Notes under the pieces: model-generated | What the model was told of the DNA's origin: nothing | The model's input: only the letters and a program-made list of their open reading frames with translations | The model's database searches: none | Shown here: in pieces, positions 21,664 to 30,513 of the stretch | How positions within the stretch are numbered: position 1 is the stretch's first letter | How the letters are laid out: the number at the start of each line of letters is the position of its first letter | Position numbers and translations under genes: made by a program | DNA from: Aureimonas sp. SK2 | Lineage (GTDB): Bacteria > Pseudomonadota > Alphaproteobacteria > Rhizobiales > Rhizobiaceae | Reading direction: 5' to 3' | Assembly (NCBI RefSeq): GCF_029813115.1 | Contig: NZ_JAPZDS010000003.1 | Coordinates: 232,343 to 296,342 of the forward strand | DNA length: 64,000 bases

Positions 21664-23198
21664 GTGATCGCGCCGAGCTGCCAGGGCACGAACTCGTTGT
21701 CGCCGTAGTCGTAGATCTCGCTCTGCGTCCGCTTGCCGGAGGCGACTGCGAGAATCGTCTCGAACATGCGCGTGCCGGATTCTTCGATCGTCTCCTCGCC
21801 GGTGACGATCCCGCCGCAGTTCACGTCCATGTCGTCGCTCATATGCTCGTACATGGCGTTGTTGGTGGCCACCTTGATCGTCGGCACCGGCTTCCAGCCC
21901 GACACCGATCCCCGCCCCGTGGTGAACACCAGCATGTTGCAGCCACCCGCAATCTGGCCGGTCACGGCGACCGGGTCGTAGCCCGGCGTGTCCATGAAGA
22001 CGAAACCCGTCCGGTCGATCGGCTCGGCATATTCGTAGACCGCCTCCAGCGGCATCGAGCCGCCCTTAGCCACGGCGCCGAGAGACTTCTCGAGGATCGT
22101 CGTCAGGCCGCCGGCCTTGTTGCCGTGGGAGGGGTTGTTGTTGAGTTCGGCCCCGTGGCGCGCGGTGTAGTCCCGCCACCAGTCGATCCGGTCCATCAGC
22201 TTCTGCGCGACGTCCGGGGTGACGGCGCGCCGGGTCAGGAGGTGCTCGGCGCCGTAGATCTCGGGCGTCTCGGCCAGACACGCGGTACCGCCGTGCCGCA
22301 CCAGGAGGTCGGAGGCGTATCCCAGCGCCGGATTGGCCGAAATGCCGGAATAGCCGTCCGATCCGCCGCATTCGAGCGCCAGCTTCAGCTTCGAGAGCGG
22401 CTGCTCGGTCCGCTCCACGGCGTTGATCGCCGGCAGCATCTCGTTGATGATCGCGCTCGCTTCCTCGACCGTCCTGCGGGTGCCGCCGAGCTGCTGAATC
22501 GTCATGGTCCGCATCAGCGGCCCTTCCTCCAGCCCGTACTTCTCGGTGATGAAGGAAATCTGGTTGGTCTCGCAGCCGAGACCGATCATCAGGATGCCGC
22601 CGAAGTTCGGGTTGTGCGCATAACCGCTCAGCGTGCGGGCGAGATAGGTGTAGCCTTCGGTCTTGAGGTTCAAGGCGCATCCCTGGCCGTGGGTGAGAGC
22701 CACCACGCCGTCGACATTGGGGAACCCGTCGAGCCCGCCCTTGCGGTTGAAATGGTCGGCGATCGCGCGCGAGACGGTGGCCGAGCAGTTCACCGACGAC
22801 ACGATGCCGATATAGTTGCGGGTGCCGACCTGCCCGTCCGGCCGCGCGTAGCCCAGGAACGTGCGGCGCTCGGCTTCCGGCAGGAGCGGCGTCGGGCGAG
22901 CGTCGGCGGAGAATTCGTGGTGGACCTCGCTGTCCAACATGCCGAGGTTGTGCAGGTGGACATGGTCGCCCGGCTCGATCGGCGCCGTCGCGTAGCCGAT
23001 CACCTGCCCGTACTTCAGGACGCGTCCGCCGGGCTCCACCGCGCGGATCGCCACTTTGTGTCCGCTCGGAATCTCAACCTTGGCGCGGATGTCGCCGACG
23101 CCGATCGGCTCGCCCGGCACGACCGCGCGACGCGCCACCACGACGTTGTCGTCGGTGTTCAGGCGGATGGTGGGCGAAACGTCGAGGACGGCCGACAT
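21660..23198 (-). CDS. UxaA/GarD family sugar-acid dehydratase
   Basis: Altronate/galactarate dehydratase family, 512 aa. An N-terminal SAF domain ('IGVGDIRAKVEIPSGH', about 30-100) is followed by the large catalytic region with 'GRPDGQVGTRNY'-like text (ARPDGQVGTRNYIGI), 'THGQGCAL' and 'ECGGSDGYSGISANPALG'. These enzymes dehydrate hexonates or hexarates to 2-keto-3-deoxy acids using iron. Altronate versus galactarate cannot be decided here. Coupled to the GntR regulator gene downstream. Confidence 0.88.
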   Translation of the reverse strand: MSAVLDVSPTIRLNTDDNVVVARRAVVPGEPIGVGDIRAKVEIPSGHKVAIRAVEPGGRVLKYGQVIGYATAPIEPGDHVHLHNLGMLDSEVHHEFSADARPTPLLPEAERRTFLGYARPDGQVGTRNYIGIVSSVNCSATVSRAIADHFNRKGGLDGFPNVDGVVALTHGQGCALNLKTEGYTYLARTLSGYAHNPNFGGILMIGLGCETNQISFITEKYGLEEGPLMRTMTIQQLGGTRRTVEEASAIINEMLPAINAVERTEQPLSKLKLALECGGSDGYSGISANPALGYASDLLVRHGGTACLAETPEIYGAEHLLTRRAVTPDVAQKLMDRIDWWRDYTARHGAELNNNPSHGNKAGGLTTILEKSLGAVAKGGSMPLEAVYEYAEPIDRTGFVFMDTPGYDPVAVTGQIAGGCNMLVFTTGRGSVSGWKPVPTIKVATNNAMYEHMSDDMDVNCGGIVTGEETIEESGTRMFETILAVASGKRTQSEIYDYGDNEFVPWQLGAIT

Positions 23199-23330
23199 GG
23201 CGATTTTCCAAGCTTTGGAATGATTATTGTCGGCAATGAGCATTTCGCTTTCGAACGCGCAAAGTCAATCCCGCGTCCGCCGGACGACGGAAATCTCGAA
23301 CTTCGGCTGACTCATTGATTGATCGAGCCG

Positions 23331-24089
23331 TCAGCTCGCCCGCGCCAGCGTTTCGTGATCAAAGCGCTGGTGCAGGAAGGTGCCGTCGAACTGGCCAAAG
23401 CGAACGAGGCCGTCGACGTCGAGGACCTGGATATGCCCCTTCTGCATGCGGATGAGGTCGAGGGACCGCAGGGTCTGTGACGAACGGTTGATGCTGACGA
23501 TGGTGAGGCCGAGAACCTCGCCCATCAGTTCCTGCGACAGCGGAAAGCTGAACCCCTCCTCGTCGACCAGCCCGACGGCCTTGTGCCGGAAGTGCATCTC
23601 GCACAGGAAATGTGCCAGTCGGGAATCCGCGTCGAGCTGGGCGTTGCGGAAGATCGCGGCCCGGTGCAGCGCCGCGTCGATGAGACTCTCGCGCCAGAAG
23701 GTGGCGTTCAGGGTCTGCGATATGGCGCAGAGATGATTGAGGTCCTTGTGCGGGATGAAGGCGATCTGCGTGGCGCTGACCGTTTCGAGATCGTGGTCCA
23801 TCCGCCCGATATGCAGGCTCTGGAGGTCCGGCATGTCGCCGGGGATGTGGACCGACAGGATCTGGCGCTGCCCGCCGGCGGTGTACTGCGTGCGGGCGAC
23901 GACCCCGGCAAGGACCAGGCAGGAATGGGCGGGCTTGTCGCCGTCATGGATGAAGGTCTGACGCGCCGGCAACTCTTCCACGCGCCAGGAGAGATGCGAG
24001 ATGAGATCCCGCTCCTTCGGGCCGAGAGTGCGATGCGCTGAGAGGCGAAACTCCAGCAAGGCTGTTGCCTGATCGTTCGCGGACTTCAT
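23331..24089 (-). CDS. Crp/Fnr-family transcriptional regulator
   Basis: About 252 aa. An N-terminal cyclic-nucleotide-type beta barrel (residues about 30-150; 'HIPGDMPDLQSLHI') and a C-terminal winged helix with recognition segment 'GLTIVSINRSSQTLRSLDLI'. No Fnr-type cysteine cluster is seen. This is the last chromosomal gene before the element junction. Longer upstream frames read through the tRNA fragment and are not credible. Confidence 0.87.
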   Translation of the reverse strand: MKSANDQATALLEFRLSAHRTLGPKERDLISHLSWRVEELPARQTFIHDGDKPAHSCLVLAGVVARTQYTAGGQRQILSVHIPGDMPDLQSLHIGRMDHDLETVSATQIAFIPHKDLNHLCAISQTLNATFWRESLIDAALHRAAIFRNAQLDADSRLAHFLCEMHFRHKAVGLVDEEGFSFPLSQELMGEVLGLTIVSINRSSQTLRSLDLIRMQKGHIQVLDVDGLVRFGQFDGTFLHQRFDHETLARAS

Positions 24090-24245
24090 GGGTAGCTCGG
24101 ACGTCTCCGCCGGAAGGACAGATCGATAGCTGCCCCCGAATGTGCCAAAGCCAAGGGCCGGATGTCGAGAGGCTCGAACGCGACGCGCAATGCCGCAGCC
24201 ATCGGCCGGCGTCGTCTCGGGAGATGTGAATTGTTCGGAAGGAAG

Positions 24246-24299
24246 TGGTCGGAGCGAGAGGATTCGAACCTCCGACCCCCTGAACCCCATTCAGGTGCA
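24246..24299 (-). other. 3' half of tRNA-Pro(GGG): left attachment site of the element
   Basis: On the minus strand this stretch reads as the anticodon arm (loop ATGGGGT, anticodon GGG), variable loop, T arm (GGTTCGAATCC) and 3' acceptor ending CGCTCCGACCA. The 5' acceptor (CGGAGCG expected) and D arm are absent: the sequence upstream on that strand is unrelated. A broken tRNA next to an integrase gene is the classic scar of site-specific integration. The intact tRNA should lie at the other end of the element, outside this window. Confidence 0.85.
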
Positions 24300-24418
24300 G
24301 TAACTTTTAATCCATTTTGACGCGTTAACCAATCCTTCCCGGAATCCTTGCGTTCCGGGCGTTTCCAGACAACTAAGGCCTTAACAAGGGCCAATCGGTT
24401 CGACATCGCAACCCGGCG

Positions 24419-25882
24419 ATGGTGTACCCGAGGTGTCAGGAAAGTGTCAGGGTGCCGACCGACCTTACTCAGAAGCTCCTCGAGAAACTGCTGGCGCAAC
24501 GTGTCCGTGAACCGCAGGACGTTTCCGACGGCCGGCAGCGCGGCCTGGTCCTTCGCTCCGCGCCGACCGGCCTCTCGTGGTGGCTCCGGACGAAAGCCGC
24601 CGGAAAGCCCCGACGCCTCCTCATCGGCACGTTCCCCGCCATCTCGATCGCGTCGGCCAGGTCGATGGTGTCCGATGCGTCTGACGCCCTGCGCCGCGGC
24701 GACGAAGTGGACGCGGCCTGGATCGCAGCGAAGAGGGTCGAGGTCGGCATCGACGACGCCCCGGTCGCTCCCCCGACTCCCGATCGGCCGACGCGCTGGA
24801 CGTGGGAGCAGGCTCGCGACGCGTATCTAGAAGACGCGGGCCGACGCCTTCGGCCGAAGACCGTCGAAGGGTACCGGCAGTTCCTTTCCCACCCCGCCCT
24901 GCTCCCCCTCGCAGGACGGCCGGTCGCAGACATCAGCAGGCAGGACCTCGCGGTCATTCTCGGGGACGTGTTCGGCCTAGGCGCGGAGACGCAGGCTACA
25001 AATATGGGCAACACGCTTCGTCCGATGTGGTCGTTCCTGTCGGCCGATCACGTCGTGGCGAAATCGGGTGTCGCCGAAGGGGTCATGGACCGTCTTCGTG
25101 CGCCTAAACGTAGCCGTGTCTCGTCCGGCCGGCGCGTCGAACGGACCCCCGGCATCGACGACGTTGCTCGCATAGTCGCGATCGCCCGTTGCGGCGCCCT
25201 CTCGCCCGTCATGTCGGCTGCGATCGAGCTGACGATGCTGACTGCGCAGCGTCGCTTCAGCGTCGTCCAGGCTCGGCGGTCGTGCCTCCTCGTTGAGGGC
25301 GACTTAATGATCTGGCGCCTGCCACTCGAGGATCTGAAAACGGGCGATCGGCGCATCGGTCGACACGGCGAGACAGTCCCCGACCATGAGCTACCCCTGC
25401 CCGCTGCAACGCGGTCGGCTTTCGAGCGCGCCCTTGCGTTCGAGAGGGACGGCGACTGGCTTCTTCCGCAGACCCGGCCTCGTCGGGAAGGCGGGCCGAT
25501 GACGCACCTCCATGAGTCTTCTCTTACGCACGCCATCGCGGAGCTGCCGGGCAGCCGGTTCTCGCCGCACGACGTCCGGCGTGCTTTCACGACGGCGGTC
25601 CGGGCAGCCGGGTTCCCAAGGGGCTCGGCTGCGCTGATCCTGGATCACGGCGAGGGTCGGACCGACGACGTGACCGCACGGCACTACGACCGGTTCCGGG
25701 AACTGGACGAAAAGCTTCGTCTGCTGACCGCCTGGTCGGACGCGGTCGAAGCCGCCGCGGCGAAGATCGTGATCGACGTCCCTGCCCTCCGCGATCATCT
25801 TCGCGAGGTCCGGGCGAAGCGGACGAAGAAGCGACCGGCGCCGGTCGGAAAAAAGGCCGCGCTCGTCACCGAGGCGGCCTGA
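24419..25882 (+). CDS. int: Tyrosine recombinase / phage-type integrase
   Basis: Integrase of up to 487 aa. N-terminal DUF4102-like arm-binding segment, central core-binding domain (WTWEQARDAYLEDAGRRLRP) and catalytic domain. Catalytic residues: Arg in TAQRRFSVVQARR, His-x-x-Arg in HDVRRAF, then DHGEG and the nucleophile Tyr in ARHYDRFR. The basic C-terminal tail is typical. It lies 120 bases inside the tRNA-Pro scar and reads away from it. GTG at 24452, preceded by an AGGA-containing stretch, is an alternative start. Confidence 0.93.
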   Translation: MVYPRCQESVRVPTDLTQKLLEKLLAQRVREPQDVSDGRQRGLVLRSAPTGLSWWLRTKAAGKPRRLLIGTFPAISIASARSMVSDASDALRRGDEVDAAWIAAKRVEVGIDDAPVAPPTPDRPTRWTWEQARDAYLEDAGRRLRPKTVEGYRQFLSHPALLPLAGRPVADISRQDLAVILGDVFGLGAETQATNMGNTLRPMWSFLSADHVVAKSGVAEGVMDRLRAPKRSRVSSGRRVERTPGIDDVARIVAIARCGALSPVMSAAIELTMLTAQRRFSVVQARRSCLLVEGDLMIWRLPLEDLKTGDRRIGRHGETVPDHELPLPAATRSAFERALAFERDGDWLLPQTRPRREGGPMTHLHESSLTHAIAELPGSRFSPHDVRRAFTTAVRAAGFPRGSAALILDHGEGRTDDVTARHYDRFRELDEKLRLLTAWSDAVEAAAAKIVIDVPALRDHLREVRAKRTKKRPAPVGKKAALVTEAA

Positions 25883-26087
25883 AGTTCCAGCATCGTAACC
25901 CTCGACGCGAACGCCGCGGACACCGATGCGAGCTTTCTACGGCGGGTAACCGCGATTCTCAAGCCGAACGCCGCATCCGCTGCGATCGATACGAAGTTTG
26001 TGAAGGGCGCGGATATCGCCGGCAGGCTCTTGGCGGGTCAACTTAACTTATCCCTCTTACGCCCGCGGCAGCCTTCGCTCCTTTCTT

Positions 26088-26102
26088 GCTACGCCGTATG
26101 CC
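26088..26102. promoter_or_regulatory. TACGCCGTAT-type palindromic motif, copy 1
   Basis: GCTACGCCGTATGCC, 37 bases before the start of the 26139 gene. It shares the core ACGCCGTA with sites at 27311 and 36021, all upstream of element transcription units. Candidate operator for an element-encoded regulator. Confidence 0.35.
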
Positions 26103-26138
26103 ACGGTCCCCACGTCGAAATGCCGTGGAGCAACGGAA

Positions 26139-26687
26139 ATGAAGAACATCGGAAGGGCAATCAGAGCCATACTGCGTAACATCGCGGCGGCCGCACTCGT
26201 GCCGGTCGAGGTCGTCATCGCAGGCATCCGTCAGATCCTTTGGCGCAAGCCTCCCCTTGTCGACCAGGCGCTGGACGCGATCGAGGACGAGCCGCCGGAG
26301 GTGTCGGCGGAGACGAAAGCCGCTCGTGCTCTGCACGAGAGCCGCGACGCCGTGCGGGTGCAGGCGGCCGCGAAAGAGTTGATGAGGGATCAGACGGTGT
26401 CCCGGCGCCACCTGGATCCTCAGTTCGCCGGCGACGCTTGGAAGCTTGCATGGCTGCAGTCTCTCAGCCGGGTACAGCTCGGGATCGTGGCCATGTCGGA
26501 CCTCAAGAGGCTGGACAACCATCTGAACGGCACGAGGGCGTTGCCCATGCCGCTTGTGACCGAGTTCGACAATGTCGTCGAGAAGTCGGAAGCATCGGCG
26601 CGGGTCCAGGCCAACGCGAACGAAAACGGCCGCCAGGCGGCCGTCATGATGCAGCTGAAGAAGCAGTCGGTCAGACGAGCGAGTTGA
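26139..26687 (+). CDS. Hypothetical protein with N-terminal hydrophobic helix
   Basis: 182 aa. Residues about 5-33 form an amphipathic/hydrophobic segment (IGRAIRAILRNIAAAALVPV), and the rest is charged and helical with A- and E-rich stretches. I do not recognise a family. First gene after the integrase; its last 17 bases overlap tail-to-tail with a small minus-strand gene. Confidence 0.6.
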   Translation: MKNIGRAIRAILRNIAAAALVPVEVVIAGIRQILWRKPPLVDQALDAIEDEPPEVSAETKAARALHESRDAVRVQAAAKELMRDQTVSRRHLDPQFAGDAWKLAWLQSLSRVQLGIVAMSDLKRLDNHLNGTRALPMPLVTEFDNVVEKSEASARVQANANENGRQAAVMMQLKKQSVRRAS

Positions 26688-26895
26688 TCGTCTCGCGAGC
26701 CATGGTCAGGTCGCCCTCCAATTCCGCCACCCGGGCGCGGAGGGCGGCGACGGCCATGCGCTCCCGACGAAGTGCGTCGGCAAGCATATCAACCGCCTGC
26801 TGTCCGCCCGCATCCTGGCGACGCTGCTGCATCGACGCGTTGACGATGTTGAAGATTCCGGCCTCGAGGCCACCGCAAAAACGGGCTGCGTTCAT
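26671..26895 (-). CDS. Small coiled-coil protein
   Basis: 74 aa, starting MNAARFCGGLEAG. The second half is a continuous coiled coil (ALRRERMAVAALRARVAELE). The only minus-strand gene in this block. The ATG at 26895 is preceded by GGAG at a suitable distance. Function unknown. Confidence 0.5.
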   Translation of the reverse strand: MNAARFCGGLEAGIFNIVNASMQQRRQDAGGQQAVDMLADALRRERMAVAALRARVAELEGDLTMARETINSLV

Positions 26896-26964
26896 GGAGC
26901 GTCTCCATCGTTGTGCGGCTCGAGGCCGGCTTGCTGGAAAACAGAACACGAAAGGATTGAAGAA

Positions 26965-27291
26965 GTGTCAACGTCGCGAGAACTCGAAGCTGAGGATAAG
27001 GCCCGTCGCGAGCACGCCCGACGGACGTCGGCCGACTGGCGGCTCGCGAATGCAGACCGTCCGTCGATGCGCGATGTCGATCGGATGATGGTCGAAGGCT
27101 TCCTTCGGGCCTGCCCTGTTGAACTCCTGCCCGGCATCGTCGATGAGGTTCGGGAGGCGTTCGCGGACCTGGGTTACGAGCGTCGGAAGACCCGCGTCGC
27201 AATCGGACTGCGTCTGAAGCGCCTTCGCAGTGGCCTAATCGCGGACGGCATTCTGCGGCGGGAGGTTGCGCGATCGGTGCATCAACCCTGA
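26965..27291 (+). CDS. Hypothetical protein, element block A
   Basis: 108 aa from a GTG at 26965 preceded by AAAGGA. Charged N-terminus and a C-terminal half with helix-rich, possibly nucleic-acid-binding composition (RRKTRVAIGLRLKRLRSGLI). No family recognised. Confidence 0.5.
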   Translation: MSTSRELEAEDKARREHARRTSADWRLANADRPSMRDVDRMMVEGFLRACPVELLPGIVDEVREAFADLGYERRKTRVAIGLRLKRLRSGLIADGILRREVARSVHQP

Positions 27292-27310
27292 GAGCACTCC
27301 CGTTACTCCT

Positions 27311-27325
27311 TCATACGCCGTAACG
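27311..27325. promoter_or_regulatory. TCATACGCCGTA motif, copy 2
   Basis: TCATACGCCGTAACG, just after the 26965-27291 gene and at the head of the regulatory gap before the winged-helix gene. Same core as the sites at 26088 and 36021. Confidence 0.35.
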
Positions 27326-27428
27326 TTTTCTCGGAGTCCGAATCACATTTATCAACGACAGCGGCACCTGCAACTTCGCATACCGCCGTCCGCTCCTCGC
27401 GACCATCTCCCCGTCCTGTAATCCATCT

Positions 27429-27480
27429 GTTTACACAGAGTCACCGTTGCTGTAACCGTTTGGTATACACAGTCATCGGA
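27429..27480 (+). promoter_or_regulatory. Promoter region with two ACACAG-TCA direct repeats
   Basis: Immediately upstream of the winged-helix gene at 27491 lie two related elements, GTTTACACAGAGTCACCG (27430-27447) and GTATACACAGTCATCGG (27463-27479). Their position between gene and upstream gap suggests an autoregulatory operator. The TATACA core recurs in the palindrome at 63103. Confidence 0.45.
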
Positions 27481-27490
27481 GACGACTCGC

Positions 27491-27955
27491 ATGGACAAGC
27501 CCGCCGCACGGAAGCGCCCGACCGCCATGGCACCTCAGACAACCGCCATGAATCCCAGGGTTACCGAGCTTTTCGAGTTGTTGTTCAGTGAATTCCTGAC
27601 AGCATACGAAGCCACAAGGGAAGAGCGTCCGAGCATCGCCCGCGCCGAGCAGATCTCGATCGCTGCGAGCCGGATTTTCGGCCGCTCCGCATTCTCTATG
27701 AAGTCAGTGCTCGACGGGTATCCCGGCCTCAATCTAGAGCGCGCCCGCACCCTCGTTGCACTTGCCGAGATCGGTGGCAAAGGCTCCCTTGGCGAAGTAA
27801 AAGAGCATATGGGTCTTACTCGACAGGCCGCATATTCGAGATTGCAAGCTCTTTGTGCCGGTGGATACTGCGAAAAGCGGGCAACGGCGTACGGGATGTA
27901 TTTCATGACCGCGAAGGGGGGCGAGGCTGCGGCCCAGATCGCCGGCCTGGACTGA
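27491..27955 (+). CDS. Winged-helix (MarR-like) regulator
   Basis: 154 aa. The C-terminal half is a winged helix: 'IGGKGSLGEVKEHMGLTRQ' and 'AAYSRLQALCAGGYCEKR', followed by a beta-wing (YGMYFMTAKGGEAAA). The N-terminal part is helical and may dimerise. Likely an element regulator that binds the repeats directly upstream; that link is inference. No ligand site recognised. Confidence 0.6.
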   Translation: MDKPAARKRPTAMAPQTTAMNPRVTELFELLFSEFLTAYEATREERPSIARAEQISIAASRIFGRSAFSMKSVLDGYPGLNLERARTLVALAEIGGKGSLGEVKEHMGLTRQAAYSRLQALCAGGYCEKRATAYGMYFMTAKGGEAAAQIAGLD

Positions 27956-28123
27956 CCTGACGGCTAGCCGGACAAAAAAGTTCACCGACTCTCGTCTGTG
28001 GCTCGTTATCCTGTCTTGCCATTCGCGGGATATGCGTTAATTTTCTGATTACCGGCCCGACAGAGGCCGGACAGCAGCACGTATCCGCGATTGTCGTACT
28101 TCACGAGACAGGAACCCGAGACC

Positions 28124-29236
28124 ATGACCGCTCGCAAGCACTCCTTCAGGATCAATCTCTCCCCCGCCTCCACCTGGAACCGCGAGGGCGCGTACCTCGC
28201 CGGCTTCCCGATCGTCGCGGCCATGCCCGACCTCGACAGCCGCAACTTCGACTACGCGCCCGTCGCCCCGTCGGCGATCGTCGCCCTCGCCGCCGCCGGC
28301 ATCCACACCTACGGCGACCTGTACCGCGCTCCGCAGGCCGCGCTCGACAACGACAGGATGGAGCCGGGCGCCTGCCTCGAGGACATCCGCGGCGTCGGCC
28401 CGAAGACGCTCGAGGCCCTGAAGGACAACCTCAACGGACTCACCTGGGACTACGAGGACAGCGTGAAGCCCGTCCGCGCCGCCGCCTGCTCGGCCGTCGC
28501 TTCGGAATGCGTGTCAGAGAGAGTTGTTGAGGAGGACGAGGGCGACATCGAAGCCGACGCAACGGAGGCCCACGTTGCGGGCCACGACGCCGCCGAGGCC
28601 GTCTACCTTGCCGCCAAGGCCACCTACGAAGCCGATGCTGTCGCCGCCGGCGCAACGTGGCAGCAGGATGAATCCAATCCCACTCTCGGCTTCGAGCTGG
28701 ATGCCGACGGCAAGGTCGTCCCGGACGGGTCCGAGGACTCCGTCGCCCGCGTCGAGGTGCGCTACCCCGGTCGTGCCCGGATCGACGCGAGCGTGAGGCC
28801 GTACGACGCCAAAGGGAGCTACGTCGCGACCTTTGACCACCAGACCGAGTCGAATTTCAGCGATCGCGAGATCGATCTGTACGGTATCGGCGAGCCGGTC
28901 GCTCTCAACGACGCTCGGGCCGCGCTCGAGGCGTGGCTGGAATCGGATGTCAGCCTCGTCGCCGTCCTCAGCGGCGGTAATCGTGACCGCCTTGTCTGGG
29001 CGGTCGTGCCCGACAACGACGATCTTTCCGTCGCGGCCGAGGCCGTCGATGCCGAGGTCGGCGGTGGAGATCACGCGTCGTACGTCGAAGTTCGGCAGAT
29101 TGTCCTGAACATGGAGGGGTACGACTTCTATCGCGTGCCGACCAAGGTCGCAGAAACGCTGGAAGCTGGCGACCACGAGCTCGTCGAACGCTTCGGCCGC
29201 GTCGGCTCCGTCGTTGCGGCGACGGACGAGAACTGA
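28124..29236 (+). CDS. Large hypothetical protein with helix-hairpin-helix-like segment
   Basis: 370 aa, ATG at 28124 with an AGGA upstream. Residues about 50-110 resemble the helix-hairpin-helix fold used by RNA polymerase alpha C-terminal domains ('LEDIRGVGPKTLEALKDNL'). An acidic alanine-rich linker and a C-terminal beta-rich region (about 240-365) follow. Not recognised as a named family. Followed by a clear terminator, so it may be the end of the transcript that begins at 27491. Confidence 0.6.
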   Translation: MTARKHSFRINLSPASTWNREGAYLAGFPIVAAMPDLDSRNFDYAPVAPSAIVALAAAGIHTYGDLYRAPQAALDNDRMEPGACLEDIRGVGPKTLEALKDNLNGLTWDYEDSVKPVRAAACSAVASECVSERVVEEDEGDIEADATEAHVAGHDAAEAVYLAAKATYEADAVAAGATWQQDESNPTLGFELDADGKVVPDGSEDSVARVEVRYPGRARIDASVRPYDAKGSYVATFDHQTESNFSDREIDLYGIGEPVALNDARAALEAWLESDVSLVAVLSGGNRDRLVWAVVPDNDDLSVAAEAVDAEVGGGDHASYVEVRQIVLNMEGYDFYRVPTKVAETLEAGDHELVERFGRVGSVVAATDEN

Positions 29237-29247
29237 CGATCCCTGGG

Positions 29248-29268
29248 GGCGGCTCCGGCCGCCTTTTT
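29248..29268 (+). terminator. Terminator after the 28124 gene
   Basis: GC stem GGCGGC / GCCGCC with loop TCCG and a five-T tract, 11 bases after the stop codon. Confidence 0.85.
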
Positions 29269-29342
29269 CCTCTCGTCACCGCCGGGAAGGCGGCTACCCC
29301 GCGTCCGAATTCGGATGCGGCAACTCAGCAAGGATCGATCAC

Positions 29343-29807
29343 ATGAAGTCCCCCAAGCTCCGCAACTACTACATTTCCGTCGTGCTCCACTCGGACGATT
29401 TCGAGAAGCACGGCAACCTCGACGTCGATGCCTTCGAAGCTCTCCATGGCGCCTTCGCCGTCCAGCTCAAGGACGTCCGCGACGATCTGATCGAGCGCCG
29501 CATCCAGACTGCCACGATCCGCGTCTTCGATTACGCCGACGACGCCGAGGGCGAGGAAGTCCACGAAGAGGACTTCGACCTCGCCGATCACGACGTGCCC
29601 GACATCGACGAGGAGGAGGCGCAGGCCGCGCTTTCCCGCCGCGACGCCGACCTGGTCATCGTCGGCGAGGATCCGGCGCACGATTGGGACTGGCGCGTCG
29701 GCCGCAAGCTGAAGGACGGCGGCGTCTTCCTGATGGGGCTCTGGTTTCCGACGCTGCGCGAGCTCGCCGAATGGGCCGAGAAGCCCAACCACGACGATCT
29801 GGACTAA
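29343..29807 (+). CDS. Acidic hypothetical protein
   Basis: 154 aa and strongly acidic in the middle (DDAEGEEVHEEDFDLADHD). The N-terminus starts with a beta-strand-like 'NYYISVVLHSDDF'. Acidity of this kind is seen in DNA-mimic and anti-defence proteins of mobile elements, but there is no direct support for that here. No family recognised. Confidence 0.55.
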   Translation: MKSPKLRNYYISVVLHSDDFEKHGNLDVDAFEALHGAFAVQLKDVRDDLIERRIQTATIRVFDYADDAEGEEVHEEDFDLADHDVPDIDEEEAQAALSRRDADLVIVGEDPAHDWDWRVGRKLKDGGVFLMGLWFPTLRELAEWAEKPNHDDLD

Positions 29808-29825
29808 GACGCCGCCTAACCAGCT

Positions 29826-29849
29826 GCAGGGCGGCCCCGGTCGCCCTGC
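29826..29849 (+). terminator. GC hairpin after the acidic protein gene
   Basis: Stem GCAGGGCG / CGCCCTGC, 8 bases, loop of 8, located 18 bases after the stop at 29807. No T tract, so termination is uncertain; may instead stabilise the mRNA 3' end. Confidence 0.45.
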
Positions 29850-29876
29850 CCGAAGTCTCTCAGAGACCCAGATGTC

Positions 29877-30470
29877 ATGACCAGCCGCCTCCTCGCCGCC
29901 GCCGCATTCCTGCACCCCGCCGGCCGTCCGGACGTTTGCCTCGCTCTCCGAGAAGCGGACGCGTCGGGAGTTCGGCCGCCCTGGATCGTCCAGCGCGTTT
30001 TCGTCTGCCTGTCCCTCTGGCCGCTCCTCGTCGAGTGCCATGCGCTCGCGCTCGACCGGGCGCGTTTCGATCCAGCGTTCAATGCCGAACTCCTCGACAC
30101 GCTGGCGGAAGTGTTCGGGCTTCCCGGCATCGAAGACGATCCCTTTCCGCCGATCGCGGCGCTTGCTGGGGAGATGCTGGGCTTCGCATGGCACGTCGCC
30201 GATCTCGGCTACGCACCGTACCCGATGGTCACGCAGTGCGTCGCCCGGTTTGGCCAGGTCTACGGCCAGAAGGGTTGGATGCGGGTCGACTGGCACGACG
30301 TCGATCCGGACCAGACGCTGCCTCTCGCTGGCCGCAAGGAGATGAGGCGTGTGTCGAAGCGTCTTCTTGCGAATGCAGACATTCCAGGAGCCGCGGACGA
30401 ACTGGCCAGCACGGTCGCTCGAGCCCTCGTCGATCTGGTGGCAATCAAACGCATGAGGGACGCGGCTTAG
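29877..30470 (+). CDS. Hypothetical protein, element block A
   Basis: 197 aa, mostly helical with two hydrophobic stretches that are too short or polar to be clear membrane segments (VFVCLSLWPLLVECHALAL). The C-terminus is basic. No recognised domain. Separate hairpins lie on each side of the preceding gene, so it may be expressed independently. Confidence 0.55.
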   Translation: MTSRLLAAAAFLHPAGRPDVCLALREADASGVRPPWIVQRVFVCLSLWPLLVECHALALDRARFDPAFNAELLDTLAEVFGLPGIEDDPFPPIAALAGEMLGFAWHVADLGYAPYPMVTQCVARFGQVYGQKGWMRVDWHDVDPDQTLPLAGRKEMRRVSKRLLANADIPGAADELASTVARALVDLVAIKRMRDAA

Positions 30471-30513
30471 CCGCTCGCTCCCTCAACCCCTTTCTCGATC
30501 AAGGGTCGGGCAT

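Noticed and set aside
24246..24345. Possible complete tRNA on the minus strand
   Set aside because: The upstream half has no acceptor or D arm that could pair; only the 3' half is tRNA-like.
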